From Deinococcus peraridilitoris DSM 19664 (GTDB lineage: Bacteria; Deinococcota; Deinococci; Deinococcales; Deinococcaceae), in contig NC_019793.1 in assembly GCF_000317835.1 (NCBI RefSeq), forward strand, positions 1,798,001-1,862,000: 64,000 nucleotides of DNA, in the 5' to 3' direction. The notes below the pieces were generated by a model. That model was given only the letters and a program-made list of their open reading frames with translations. It searched no databases and was not told where the DNA came from. Positions 1-9,728 of this stretch are shown here, one piece after another. The position numbers were made by a program, and so were the translations under genes. The first letter of the stretch is position 1; every line of letters starts with the position of its first letter.

Positions 1-1302
<1,302 letters not shown>

Positions 1303-1314
1303 GAAGGCAGTCTA
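1303..1314 (-). promoter_or_regulatory. Leaderless-type promoter (-10) of lepA
   Basis: TAGACT at 1314-1309 is followed by only 6 nt before the GTG start at 1302, placing the expected transcription start on or next to the start codon. No Shine-Dalgarno sequence is visible. No clear -35 was identified. Confidence 0.55.
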
Positions 1315-1412
1315 GCGCGGGGCGGTGAATTCACCATGCGGACCTTCGGGTGCGCGCACCCAGCTCACCGACTTTCGTGTTGTCTCACCTTCCTTCGTGC
1401 TTTCCTGTAGTC

Positions 1413-2588
1413 ATGCGCCAATTCATGCTGCGCGCCGCCGTCGGCGCGCTTGTGCTGTCCCCTGCCCTGCTGTCCTCGGCTGCCCGAGCGAACATCGCCG
1501 AGAACCTCGATGCGGTCATAAAGTTCGGACCGCGTGTCGCCGGAAGCGAAAGCAACGAGCAGGCCCGCGCGTACCTCGAAGCGCAGTTTCGCGCGCTGGG
1601 GTACGAGACCCGCCGCGAAAGCTTTACTTATCCTCGTTTCGACGATCTCGGCTCGGGTGTGCGAGCGGGCGCCAACGCCCTGACGGGGCGCGCCCTGCAG
1701 GGCACGGTCGGGGGCGAGGTCACCGCCGAACTTGCGCGGGTCGAGGGGGTCGGCACGCCCGAAGAATTTACGCGCGCGAATGTGCGCGGAAAGATTGCTG
1801 TCGTGGCGCGAGGGCAGATTCCGTTTGCCGACAAGGCCCGCAACGCCCGCGCCGCCGGAGCGAGCGGCCTGATCGTGGTGAACAACACGGCCGGCGAGTT
1901 GCGCGGCACGCTGGGCGACCGGGTCGAGCTGCCCGTGCTGGGCGTGACGCCCGAAGTCGGCGCGGCCCTGCGGGCAGGTGAGCGCGCGACCCTCAGCGTG
2001 CGGGTGCGTGAAGGTGACGTGCGGGGAGTCAACATCGTGGCGTTCAAGTCAGGCGTCGTGAAGCCCGAGCTGCTGTTCGGCGGGCACATGGACACGGTGG
2101 CGGATTCTCCGGGTGCCAACGATAACCTTTCGGGTTCGCTGGCCGTGCTCGACATCGCGCGCCGCGCGGTGAACACGCCCCTGTCGGCGCGCAGCTACTT
2201 CGTGCTGTTCGACGGCGAGGAGGATGGGCTGCGCGGCTCGCGTGCCTTCGTGCAGGGTCACGCCGACCTCACGCGGGGCCTGCGGGCGATGTTCAACTTC
2301 GACATGGTGGGCGTCAACGTCACGCCGCTCGCGGTGGGCGGAGACACCACCCTGCAGGAACTCGCGCGCAAAGCCGCGCCGACCCTGCAGGCGTTTCAGG
2401 ACCGCAACGGCAGCGACCACGCGCCCTTCTTGCAGGCTGGTACGCCCGCCTTGTTTTTTCATCGGGGTATTGACCCCCAGTACCATCAGCCGGGCGACCT
2501 GAAGGCCGATCCAGCCCTGATCAGCGAGACCGTCGATCTGGCCATGAAGGTGGCCGACGCCGTCCTGGTCGCCGCACCAGTTCGCTGA
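1413..2588 (+). CDS. Secreted M28-family zinc aminopeptidase with PA domain
   Basis: Predicted exported metallopeptidase that would remove N-terminal residues from peptides outside the cytoplasm. The 391-residue protein starts with a signal peptide (positively charged start, then a hydrophobic core ending A-R-A-N). A protease-associated (PA) insert lies around residues 115-200. The M28 zinc site is visible as GGHMDT (about residue 225), GANDN, the catalytic FDGEEDGLRGS, NFDMVG and the late HQPGD histidine. The ATG at 1413 was preferred over an upstream in-frame start at 1350 because it places the signal peptide at the N-terminus. Monocistronic; convergent with the gene at 2821. Substrate unknown. 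Confidence 0.9.
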   Translation: MRQFMLRAAVGALVLSPALLSSAARANIAENLDAVIKFGPRVAGSESNEQARAYLEAQFRALGYETRRESFTYPRFDDLGSGVRAGANALTGRALQGTVGGEVTAELARVEGVGTPEEFTRANVRGKIAVVARGQIPFADKARNARAAGASGLIVVNNTAGELRGTLGDRVELPVLGVTPEVGAALRAGERATLSVRVREGDVRGVNIVAFKSGVVKPELLFGGHMDTVADSPGANDNLSGSLAVLDIARRAVNTPLSARSYFVLFDGEEDGLRGSRAFVQGHADLTRGLRAMFNFDMVGVNVTPLAVGGDTTLQELARKAAPTLQAFQDRNGSDHAPFLQAGTPALFFHRGIDPQYHQPGDLKADPALISETVDLAMKVADAVLVAAPVR

Positions 2589-2780
2589 CTTCCACTCACC
2601 GCCGACCTGTTGAACGCAGAAACCACAACGTGCAGAGCTGGCAGAGGTGGACCCGTCACGAAAGCTGCCATGACTTCGTTTGCCCAACCGGGAGCCGTGA
2701 AAATCCGGGCCTGATCCTTCTATCGCGGTCGTGACCCTCAAACCGTCAGGCCGCAGAATGCAACCGCAGTACACGCGGGA

Positions 2781-2803
2781 AGGGGAGCGGCCCGCGCTCC
2801 CCT
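2781..2803. terminator. Hairpin between convergent genes
   Basis: A 9-bp perfect stem (AGGGGAGCG / CGCTCCCCT) with a 5-nt loop lies between the M28 peptidase and the convergent minus-strand gene ending at 2821. There is no strong U-tract, so termination is inferred from position and stem. Confidence 0.45.
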
Positions 2804-2820
2804 GCTGTTCCCGCCCTTGT

Positions 2821-3372
2821 TCACCCGCAGCAGCTTCCTTTGCTCTTCTGCACGGCAATGTTTTCCAGGGTCACGGGTTCCACGCTGCCACTCCTCGGGC
2901 CGCCACAGGCAGACTGCCCGGCGGCGAGGCGTTCGTCGTTGGGTTTGCACGACACGCCGGGGTAGCCAAGGTTGACGAGGACGCGCTCGCTTTGGACCTC
3001 GATGCTGGTGACGAGGTATTGGATGGTGGGGTGGACGGTGTCGCCGTACTCGAAGCGCAGTACGGAGTCAGCCTGCACGGGAACGCGCTTGGCGACGCGT
3101 CCGTAGATGCCGAGGAACTTGTCGACGGTCATGAAGCCGCGGTCTTCTTCACCGCCGCCGTTCCAGAGTTGAATGACGGTTTCACGCCAGGCGGCGGCGC
3201 GGCCAGCGCAGTCCATCGCTTCGATGGTGACGGCTTTGACTTCGGTGACGTGGTAACCGGTGGGAACGAGGACTTCACCATGAAGCTGAAGGATCAGGGC
3301 CTTGCCGGCGTGTGGGGCGAGGGTGTCGAGGAAGGCTTGGGTGCGGTTGGGGGTGGTGAGGGTCTGCGTCAT
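2821..3372 (-). CDS. Uncharacterised protein encoded beside an ArsR regulator (DUF6428-like)
   Basis: A 183-residue soluble protein with no signal peptide or membrane segment. It resembles small proteins of unknown function found next to ArsR/SmtB regulators (I would file it under DUF6428; family name from memory). The C-terminal tail is cysteine-rich, with C-G-G and a terminal S-C-C-G, which may bind metal or a thiol-reactive ligand. A good Shine-Dalgarno (AAGGAGGAG) lies 5 nt before the ATG at 3372. It is the third gene of a probable operon starting with the ArsR gene at 3906. No function can be read from sequence alone. Confidence 0.75.
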   Translation of the reverse strand: MTQTLTTPNRTQAFLDTLAPHAGKALILQLHGEVLVPTGYHVTEVKAVTIEAMDCAGRAAAWRETVIQLWNGGGEEDRGFMTVDKFLGIYGRVAKRVPVQADSVLRFEYGDTVHPTIQYLVTSIEVQSERVLVNLGYPGVSCKPNDERLAAGQSACGGPRSGSVEPVTLENIAVQKSKGSCCG

Positions 3373-3421
3373 GGTACTCCTCCTTATATTTAAAGATGTC
3401 GATGGATTGAGGTAAAAAAAC

Positions 3422-3583
3422 TCAGCAGGCGGTGCAGGCGCGGGGCGCAGTTAAAACGAAAGCGAGGCGAGGCAGAACAATCCTGATGTTCGGTGCGCCG
3501 CAGGTCTTGCGTTGTCGCTCGGCTTTTCTCAGGAGCGGCTGGTGACGGTCTTGGGCGAAGCGGAATTGAAGCTCGGGGCTCAT
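3422..3583 (-). CDS. Possible 53-residue protein translationally coupled to the ArsR gene
   Basis: The ATG at 3583 overlaps the TGA of the upstream ArsR gene in an ATGA arrangement, and the frame stays open for 53 codons. The predicted peptide is basic in its first half, then hydrophobic (I-R-I-V-L-P-R-L-A-F-V-L), and ends with C-T-A-C. The arrangement suggests re-initiation after arsR, and the cysteine pair near the end recalls the cysteine-rich tails of its neighbours. No homologue is recognised. It may simply be a chance frame across the intergenic gap. Confidence 0.35.
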   Translation of the reverse strand: MSPELQFRFAQDRHQPLLRKAERQRKTCGAPNIRIVLPRLAFVLTAPRACTAC

Positions 3584-3906
3584 ACGGCCTCCTTCTGGCG
3601 TCGCGGCACGGCCGCGGTCAGTCGATCGAGCACGCTGCGGGCCATCAGCAGGCCCCGCTTGGTGAGGGTGTAGTAGGAGTTCTTACCGCGCTTCTCGACA
3701 TCGACCAGACCGGCTTCCACCAGAATTTTCATATGGTGGCTGGTGGTGGGCTGGGCAAGACCGAGAACGTCCTGAACGTCGCAGGTGCAGATGCCCTGAC
3801 CGGTCGAGCAGCACCTGGCGTCGGCGGTGGCGATGAAGTGCAGGGCCTTCAGGCGGTGAGGGTCACCGAGGGCTTTGAACACCTGCGCCGTTGCATCGAA
3901 ATCCAT
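3580..3906 (-). CDS. ArsR/SmtB-family transcriptional regulator with N-terminal cysteine cluster
   Basis: A 108-residue winged-helix repressor. The helix-turn-helix reads around TTSHHMKILVEAGLV, followed by the wing RGKNSYY. An unusual cysteine cluster (R-C-C-S-T-G-Q-G-I-C-T-C) lies just before it, at about residues 31-42. This is a plausible site for arsenite, antimonite or another thiophilic ligand, though it is not the classical ELCVCDL motif. It heads a three-gene minus-strand set and is probably autoregulated. The ATG at 3906 is supported by a consensus promoter ending 6 nt upstream, so the transcript should be leaderless. Confidence 0.9.
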   Translation of the reverse strand: MDFDATAQVFKALGDPHRLKALHFIATADARCCSTGQGICTCDVQDVLGLAQPTTSHHMKILVEAGLVDVEKRGKNSYYTLTKRGLLMARSVLDRLTAAVPRRQKEAV

Positions 3907-3941
3907 GAATCAAAAGTACGTCACGCATCGAGATTTGTCAA
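3907..3941 (-). promoter_or_regulatory. Consensus promoter of the arsR-type operon (leaderless)
   Basis: On the minus strand TTGACA (3941-3936), a 17-nt spacer and TACTTT (3918-3913) are followed by 6 nt and then the ATG. This is one of the best -35/-10 pairs in the window and predicts a leaderless mRNA. Confidence 0.75.
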
Positions 3942-4518
3942 TTCAATGCGATCCCGAAAATTCTCCTGCCCACACCAGAAGTCAAAGCCGTCATCACGGC
4001 AGTCGTCCGGCAGGACACCAGCAAGTGCGTACGACGCCGCAAGAAGCCCTGCACGGCGGGAACGCGCGCAACCGATCCGGGCCTCTTCAAGAACCTCGTC
4101 ATGACCTGAACGCAGCGCAATTAGCGAACCTGGCTTGCCAAAGCGATGTTCTGCGGCAACTCAGGGAAACGGAGCGGCCCTGACCACGCTGAGTCACGCC
4201 CAGTTGCGCGTCATCACCAGGGGCAGCAAAGAGGCCCGGCGGGCTTACCTGTTCAGCCAACGCTCAGCCGCAGGCAGGCTACCCTGGGCGGAGAAATCGG
4301 CGAGTATCCGGCACACCTGCAACGGAAACGCGTGGCCCGGGTGCTGTACGAAAACTCTGTACGAAAACCCTCACCGCAGATTCCCGCCGGGCACAGATCT
4401 TTCTCACCCAGGACTTCACCACGCCGGACGACGCCGGGTGCACTGGATGATCGCGCCGACGGGAGACGGGTATATGAGGAGTGGTACCCGAGTGCCTGAA
4501 TGGGAATGAGGAATACGG
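3942..4518. other. Non-coding stretch between arsR and the histidine kinase gene
   Basis: Several short overlapping frames exist but none has a good ribosome binding site, recognisable domain or consistent codon pattern. I see the two divergent promoters at its ends and nothing else convincing. Confidence 0.4.
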
Positions 4519-4531
4519 TAGACTTAAAAGC
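4519..4531 (+). promoter_or_regulatory. Leaderless-type -10 of the PAS/GAF histidine kinase
   Basis: TAGACT at 4519-4524 lies 7 nt before the ATG at 4532. CTGAAT near 4497 could serve as a weak -35. Confidence 0.5.
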
Positions 4532-7327
4532 ATGTCTCCTGTAGGTCCGTCGGGCCGACCCTTCTCCGTCGATCCGCAGGACATCCTCGACGTCTTTCCT
4601 CACCTGATGTGGGGCACGGATGACGAAGGCCAGTGGGTCTACACCAACCAGCGTCTGCGTACCTTCACCGGTCATGCCGTTTCCCCAACCGAGCAGGATT
4701 TTTTGTCCATCCTGCATCCGGACGACCGGCAGCGGGTGCAGGCCAGCTGGCAGCAGGCGCGCCTGGAAAGGCAGACCAGTTCGCTTGAGCTTCGCCTGCA
4801 ACACCGTGACGGGCAGTTTCGCTGGATGCTCTGCCAGTACCAGCCTGTTGAGCAGGGCAACGCCGGTTTTGCATGGTGTGGCACCTGCACGGACATTCAC
4901 GCGCAACGACAACGTCTGAAAGACGCCGGTCACATCATCGAGACCAGCCGGGACTGCATCAAGTTCATCGATCTCCAGGGTCGCCTGGTCTACATGAACG
5001 CCGGGGGCATGCAGGAGATGGAAATCTCGGACTTCGGCGTGTGCGATCATGCCTTCTGGCCGGAATTCTGGTCCGGTGCGATGCGCTCACAAGTCGAAGG
5101 GGCCCTTGAAGAAGCGCGAGCGGGCCGGGTCGGGCTCTTCGAGGGTTTTTGCCCCACCTTCGCGGGGACGCCCAAGTGGTGGAACGTGCGGGTTTCCCCG
5201 ATGTATGGCCCCAGCGGGGAGCTGGAGCGTTTTCTGGCCGTTTCACGTGACATTACCGACCGCGTTCAGGCAGAACTGCAGGCGGAACGCTGGCAGAGCG
5301 TCTCGACGGCCCTCACGGGCGCACTGTCGCAAGAAGAAGTCGTGGACATCGTCCTCTCGCAGGGCCTGAGCGCCTTGCAGGCCGACGCGGGCGGCGTGAT
5401 GCTCGTCAGCCCGGACGGTGAGCACCTCGAAGCGCTTTCCCACCGCGGATACCCGGAGGACATGGTGCAGCGCTTCAGCAGAATTCCGCTGTCGCTTTCC
5501 ATTCCTATCACCGAGATCATTCGTGATGGTGTGGCCCGCTTTCTGACAAGCGAGGACATCAACGTGCAGTATCCGCACCTGGCAGAGCAGCGTGGGGATA
5601 TGCGTGGATCGGCGCTGCTGCCCCTCAGTATGAACGGGCGCGTGGTGGGGGCCCTGATCCTGGGCTTCAAGCGAGATCGGGCGTTCGGAACCGCTGACCG
5701 CCGTTTTCTGATCACACTGGCCACGCAGTGCGCTCAGGCGCTGGAACGAGCACGCCTGTACGACTCGGTACGGGAACTCAATCAAAGGCTGGAGCAGCGT
5801 GTTCAGGAGCGCACAAGTGAACTGGAGCGCGAGCGCAGCTTCATGCAGGCGATGCTCGAAAGCCTCACCGAAGGCATCGTCGCGTGCGACGCAAACGGCG
5901 TGCTGACGGTGTTCAACCGTGCTACGCGTGCACTGCACGGCCTGCCTGCCGAACCGCTCCCGCCCGAACTGTGGGCGGATCGTTACCGGCTGTATCAGCC
6001 GGACGGCGTGACGCCCCTGCGTACCGAAGAGATTCCGCTTTACCGTGCCTTTTCAGGTGAACGGGTACGCGACGTGGACATGGTGGTCGTTCCGCAGGAC
6101 GGTCAGGCGCGTTACCTGCGGACGAACGGCAACGCCATTTACAGCACCTCCGGTGAAAAACTGGGCGCGGTCGTGGCGATGCACGACATCACCGAAACGC
6201 GCGCCGCGCACGCCGAACTTGAGCGCGTGAGTGCCTTCAATCACCTGCTGCTCGACTCGGTAGGCGAAGGCATCTTCGGTGTGGACATGCAGGGCCTCAC
6301 CACCTTTGCCAATCCTGCCGCAGAGAGAATGATCGGGTACTCGCGCGAAGAATTGCTCGGGCAATCTCAGCACGCGCTGATCCACCACACCAAAGCCAGT
6401 GACGAGCACTACCCTTCGTCCGAGTGCCCGATTTACTGCTCACGCCTCGATGGTGCGGTGCGCCGGGTGGACGACGAGGTGTTCTGGCGCAAGGACGGAA
6501 CGAGCTTCCCGGTGGAGTACATCTCGACGCCGCTGCGCAATGCCCGCGGTGAGATCGAGGGAGCGGTCGTGACGTTTCGTGACATCACCGAACGCAAGCG
6601 CTCAGAAGAGAAACTGCGTCAGGCCAACGAGGAGCTGCGCCGCAGCAACGCGGAGCTGGAGCAGTTCGCCTACGTCGCCTCGCACGACCTGCAAGAACCC
6701 CTGCGGACCGTGGCGAGCTTCACGGAACTTCTCGCCCGACGGTACCAGGGTCGACTGGACGAGCACGCCGACACGTACATCACCCACGTCACGCAGGGCG
6801 TGCAGCGCATGAAACGCCTGATCGAGGACCTGCTGAGTTTCTCGCGCCTGAACGCCACGCCGCAGCGAAGCACCGTAAGGGTGACCGAGGCCCTGAACGC
6901 TGCACGGGCGCAACTCGCTCTGGCCATCCGTGAAACAGGCGCCCTGATCACCCATGACACGCTTCCCAGCCTGTCCGGCGACGCGGGGCAGCTGACGCAG
7001 CTCTTTCAGAACCTGATCGGGAACGCCCTGAAGTTCCGCCGGGCGGACGTGACACCACAGATCCACATCGGCGCCGTCCGCGAAGGAGCCATGTGGCACT
7101 TCACGGTGCGTGACAACGGGATTGGCATCGAACAACCGTACTTCGAACGGATTTTCGTGATTTTCCAGCGTCTGCATCTTCGCGAGAAGTTTGATGGAAC
7201 GGGGATCGGGCTGGCCATCTGCCGCAAGATCGTGGAACACCACGGGGGACGCATCTGGGTGGAGTCCACCGTGGGTGAGGGCAGTGTGTTTCACTTCACC
7301 CTGTCCGCCACTGCCACGACGGAGTGA
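4532..7327 (+). CDS. Soluble multi-PAS/GAF sensor histidine kinase
   Basis: A 931-residue cytoplasmic kinase without transmembrane segments. Domains in order: PAS (about 18-125), PAS (140-245), GAF (270-410), a short coiled coil, PAS (443-560), PAS (565-700), HisKA and HATPase_c. The phospho-acceptor is His718 in S-H-D-L-Q-E-P-L-R, the variant H-box seen in phytochrome-like kinases. The ATP site shows NLIGNALKFR (N box), DNGIGIEQ (G1) and GTGIGLAI (G2). The ATG at 4532 was chosen over an upstream in-frame GTG (4481) because of the -10 box just before it. No response regulator is adjacent, so it is an orphan kinase. Ligand and partner cannot be read. Confidence 0.93.
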   Translation: MSPVGPSGRPFSVDPQDILDVFPHLMWGTDDEGQWVYTNQRLRTFTGHAVSPTEQDFLSILHPDDRQRVQASWQQARLERQTSSLELRLQHRDGQFRWMLCQYQPVEQGNAGFAWCGTCTDIHAQRQRLKDAGHIIETSRDCIKFIDLQGRLVYMNAGGMQEMEISDFGVCDHAFWPEFWSGAMRSQVEGALEEARAGRVGLFEGFCPTFAGTPKWWNVRVSPMYGPSGELERFLAVSRDITDRVQAELQAERWQSVSTALTGALSQEEVVDIVLSQGLSALQADAGGVMLVSPDGEHLEALSHRGYPEDMVQRFSRIPLSLSIPITEIIRDGVARFLTSEDINVQYPHLAEQRGDMRGSALLPLSMNGRVVGALILGFKRDRAFGTADRRFLITLATQCAQALERARLYDSVRELNQRLEQRVQERTSELERERSFMQAMLESLTEGIVACDANGVLTVFNRATRALHGLPAEPLPPELWADRYRLYQPDGVTPLRTEEIPLYRAFSGERVRDVDMVVVPQDGQARYLRTNGNAIYSTSGEKLGAVVAMHDITETRAAHAELERVSAFNHLLLDSVGEGIFGVDMQGLTTFANPAAERMIGYSREELLGQSQHALIHHTKASDEHYPSSECPIYCSRLDGAVRRVDDEVFWRKDGTSFPVEYISTPLRNARGEIEGAVVTFRDITERKRSEEKLRQANEELRRSNAELEQFAYVASHDLQEPLRTVASFTELLARRYQGRLDEHADTYITHVTQGVQRMKRLIEDLLSFSRLNATPQRSTVRVTEALNAARAQLALAIRETGALITHDTLPSLSGDAGQLTQLFQNLIGNALKFRRADVTPQIHIGAVREGAMWHFTVRDNGIGIEQPYFERIFVIFQRLHLREKFDGTGIGLAICRKIVEHHGGRIWVESTVGEGSVFHFTLSATATTE

Positions 7328-7702
7328 CCCGCGCGCAGGCCGGACGGCGGCGGGAAACTCGGACTGGCCACCCCAACGAAGAAGGCAGCCTGGTGCGCCG
7401 CCGCAGCGCTCGAGAATTGTGATGAACTCAAGGCAATATCATGAGGACGCACGAAAAGCTGTCCCAAGTATTGAAAAAAAACTCATGCCCAGCGGCTGCC
7501 CACAGAACCTCTACGGATAAAAACGCCCTCTGGGAGCGCAAAATTCGGAGCACCGTCCTGAGGTTACCGCAGCTGAGGATCCACACCCCCGTCTCACCTT
7601 CAGCTTACTCAAAAAGCAACCATGAGCCCTGCGAATACTGAGATACAGACGCTCAACTCCCCAACAACGACATCCCGGCGCCTGCTGATACTGGAGGAAC
7701 TT
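7328..7702. other. Non-coding stretch after the histidine kinase
   Basis: There is no supportable ORF here. It must hold the promoter of the small secreted protein at 7703, but I cannot pick out a convincing -35/-10 pair. Confidence 0.35.
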
Positions 7703-7924
7703 ATGAACAAAAAAGTCCTGCTGGCCATTTCCGCACTCGCTTTTGGCTCTCTGGCATACGCGACCGAACCCGCACCGACGACGCCGACCTGCAAGAATAT
7801 GGGCTTTGAAAAGAGCGGTGGAAAAGCTCAGCCGAAGGTGCCCGCCGTGAATGCCATCGGCAAGTCCATCTGCATCGCCAAGCCGGCAGACGATAACCGT
7901 CAAGCCCGCCAGCCATCTCGCTGA
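7703..7924 (+). CDS. Small secreted protein (73 residues), unknown function
   Basis: Short exported protein: M-N-K-K start, a hydrophobic core and a consensus signal-peptidase site A-Y-A before T-E-P-A-P. The mature part is about 54 residues with two cysteines (T-C-K-N and I-C-I-A-K), which could form one disulphide. The ATG at 7703 is preceded by GGAGGAAC at good spacing. An in-frame upstream ATG at 7622 was rejected because it would bury the signal peptide. A strong terminator follows immediately, so it is a single-gene transcript. No family is recognised. Confidence 0.7.
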   Translation: MNKKVLLAISALAFGSLAYATEPAPTTPTCKNMGFEKSGGKAQPKVPAVNAIGKSICIAKPADDNRQARQPSR

Positions 7925-7940
7925 GAAGCGACATACATTC

Positions 7941-7980
7941 AAAAGAAGCGGCGCCCAACCAGTGGAGCGCCGCTTCTTTT
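7941..7980 (+). terminator. Strong intrinsic terminator
   Basis: Perfect 14-bp stem (7941-7954 with 7967-7980) and a 12-nt loop directly after the small secreted gene; the stem itself ends in T residues. Confidence 0.85.
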
Positions 7981-8080
7981 GGGCTTTGGCGGATTACTGC
8001 CTCCCGCCGCCGACCGGACCAAAATACCTGGCCAGGCTTACCTCCGGGCTCGGCATCTCAAGGTGCAGAACACGAGCGCG

Positions 8081-8092
8081 TATAACAAGGCT
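8081..8092 (+). promoter_or_regulatory. Leaderless-type -10 of the flavin reductase gene
   Basis: TATAAC at 8081-8086 is followed by 6 nt and the GTG at 8093. No clear -35 is present. Confidence 0.45.
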
Positions 8093-8641
8093 GTGAAAGC
8101 TTCCACCCCCCGCTTCTTTGGGTATTACCCCAATACCGTCGCGTTGGTCACCGCCGAGCACCAGGGAAAGCGCAACGTCATGAGCGCCGGCTGGCACGCC
8201 GCGCTGTCAAGCGATCCCCCGCTGTACGGCGTGGCCATCGGGCGCGAACGCGCGACGCACGCCCTGGTGACCTCCTCGGGCCGCTTCGCCCTGAACTTCC
8301 TGCCCTTCGAGCACGCTCGCGCCGTGCAGGGAGCGGGCGTACTGAGCCTGCATGACGGCGCGGACAAGTACGGGCAGCTCGGCCTGACCCCTCACCCCGG
8401 CGAGGAGCTGGTACTTGCGGAGGCCTACCTGACCTATGTCTGCTCGCTGTCCCAGGTCGTCACGACCGGTGACCACGACTGGTGCGTAGGGCAGGTCGAG
8501 CGCGTCTGGTACGACGAGGGTGCCTTCGATGAGCGCCTGCTCTTTCGCGGTGAGGCGGCCGTGTACCTCGGGCGCAGCGAGTACGTCTGCCTGAACACGG
8601 GCGGCAAGCGGGTGGTGGTGCCCTCCGAGCAGTTCGGCTGA
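8093..8641 (+). CDS. Flavin reductase-like, FMN-binding split-barrel protein
   Basis: A 182-residue protein of the flavin reductase/FMN-binding split-barrel superfamily. It shows the characteristic early segment R-N-V-M-S-A-G-W-H and the downstream P-P-L-Y-G-V-A-I-G-R strand, then N-F-L-P-F. Members use NAD(P)H to reduce FMN or simply bind flavin; the electron acceptor here is unknown. The frame is open farther upstream to 7979, but that start lies inside the terminator hairpin. GTG 8093 has a TATAAC box just before it. Monocistronic. Confidence 0.8.
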   Translation: MKASTPRFFGYYPNTVALVTAEHQGKRNVMSAGWHAALSSDPPLYGVAIGRERATHALVTSSGRFALNFLPFEHARAVQGAGVLSLHDGADKYGQLGLTPHPGEELVLAEAYLTYVCSLSQVVTTGDHDWCVGQVERVWYDEGAFDERLLFRGEAAVYLGRSEYVCLNTGGKRVVVPSEQFG

Positions 8642-8786
8642 GAGGGCCCACCGCCGTTCGCTTAAGTACGTCCTGGCTAACATTCCGGGATTACGCCAAC
8701 AGCGCTCCATCCCTCCATTCCCGCCAGGACGTACTTTCTTCCACACTCGCGCCGCTCGGATGATCTAGCGATCATCATGGAGGTAC

Positions 8787-9728
8787 TCAGCCCAGCTGGC
8801 CGCGCCCGTGCGGGGCGTTCCAGTCCAGCAGCGGACCTCTCGGCACGATGCGGCTGGGATTCAGGCGTTCGTGCGTGAGGTAGTAGTGCCGCTTGATGTG
8901 ATCGAAGTCCACGGTGCTGGCGAAACCGGGGCGCTGGTACAGGTCGCGCGCGTAGCCCCACAGGTGGGGATAGTCGGTCAGGCGACGAAGGTTGCACTTG
9001 AAGTGCAGGTGATACACGGCGTCAAAGCGCACCAGGGTGGTGAACAGCCGGATGTCGGCCTCGCTGAGCTGCCCGCCCACCAGGTAGCGCTGCGTGCTCA
9101 GGTGCGCTTCGAGGGCGTCGAGGCGGGCAAAGAGGGCCATGACAGCCTCGTCATACTTTTCCTGGGTCGTGGCGAAACCGGCTTTGTAGACGCCGTTGTT
9201 GACGTCCTCGTAGATCCGCTCGTTGATGGCGTCGATCTCGGGGCGCAGGACCTCGGGGTAGAGGTCAGGGGCATCGGTGCGCTGAAAGGCCGTGAACTGC
9301 GTTTCGAAGTCGATGGTCAGGTCAGGGTAGTTGTTGCTGACCAGGCGCCCCGTGACGGTGTCCCACAGGCAGGGCACGGTGTAGCGGCCGGTGTAGCCGG
9401 GATCGGTGCGCAGGTAAGCCTCGGAAAGAAATTGAAAGTCGCACACCGGATCGCGTCCGTGACCGGGGCCCTCGCGAAAGGCCCAGCCGCGCTCGTCGCG
9501 CACGGGGTCCACGACGGTCATGGGCACGGCCTGCTGCAGGCCCAGCAGTTCGCGCACGATGATGGCGCGGTGCGCCCAGGGGCAGGCCAGCGAGACATAC
9601 AGGTGATAGCGGCCCGCCTGGGAGGGAAAGCCCGAGGAGCCGTCCGCACTCAGGCGGCCACGGAACTGGTAGCGCTGGCGGACGAAGGCGCCGTCCTTGC
9701 TCGTTTCGGCGGGAAACTGACTGGTCAT
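8787..9728 (-). CDS. yqjG: Glutathionyl-hydroquinone reductase (GST Xi class)
   Basis: A 313-residue cytosolic glutathione-transferase-like enzyme that reduces glutathionyl-hydroquinones to hydroquinones. The catalytic cysteine sits in S-L-A-C-P-W-A-H-R, the signature of the Xi class (YqjG/ECM4), and the C-terminal half is the all-alpha GST domain. The family is usually 310-330 residues, so it is complete. Its ATG overlaps the TGA of the GNAT gene (ATGA), indicating translational coupling in an hxlR-GNAT-yqjG operon. Deinococci generally use bacillithiol rather than glutathione, so the physiological thiol is open. Confidence 0.92.
   Translation of the reverse strand: MTSQFPAETSKDGAFVRQRYQFRGRLSADGSSGFPSQAGRYHLYVSLACPWAHRAIIVRELLGLQQAVPMTVVDPVRDERGWAFREGPGHGRDPVCDFQFLSEAYLRTDPGYTGRYTVPCLWDTVTGRLVSNNYPDLTIDFETQFTAFQRTDAPDLYPEVLRPEIDAINERIYEDVNNGVYKAGFATTQEKYDEAVMALFARLDALEAHLSTQRYLVGGQLSEADIRLFTTLVRFDAVYHLHFKCNLRRLTDYPHLWGYARDLYQRPGFASTVDFDHIKRHYYLTHERLNPSRIVPRGPLLDWNAPHGRGQLG

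Noticed and set aside
4135..4509. Short plus-strand ORFs before the histidine kinase
   Set aside because: No ribosome binding site, two frames overlap each other, and amino-acid content looks random.
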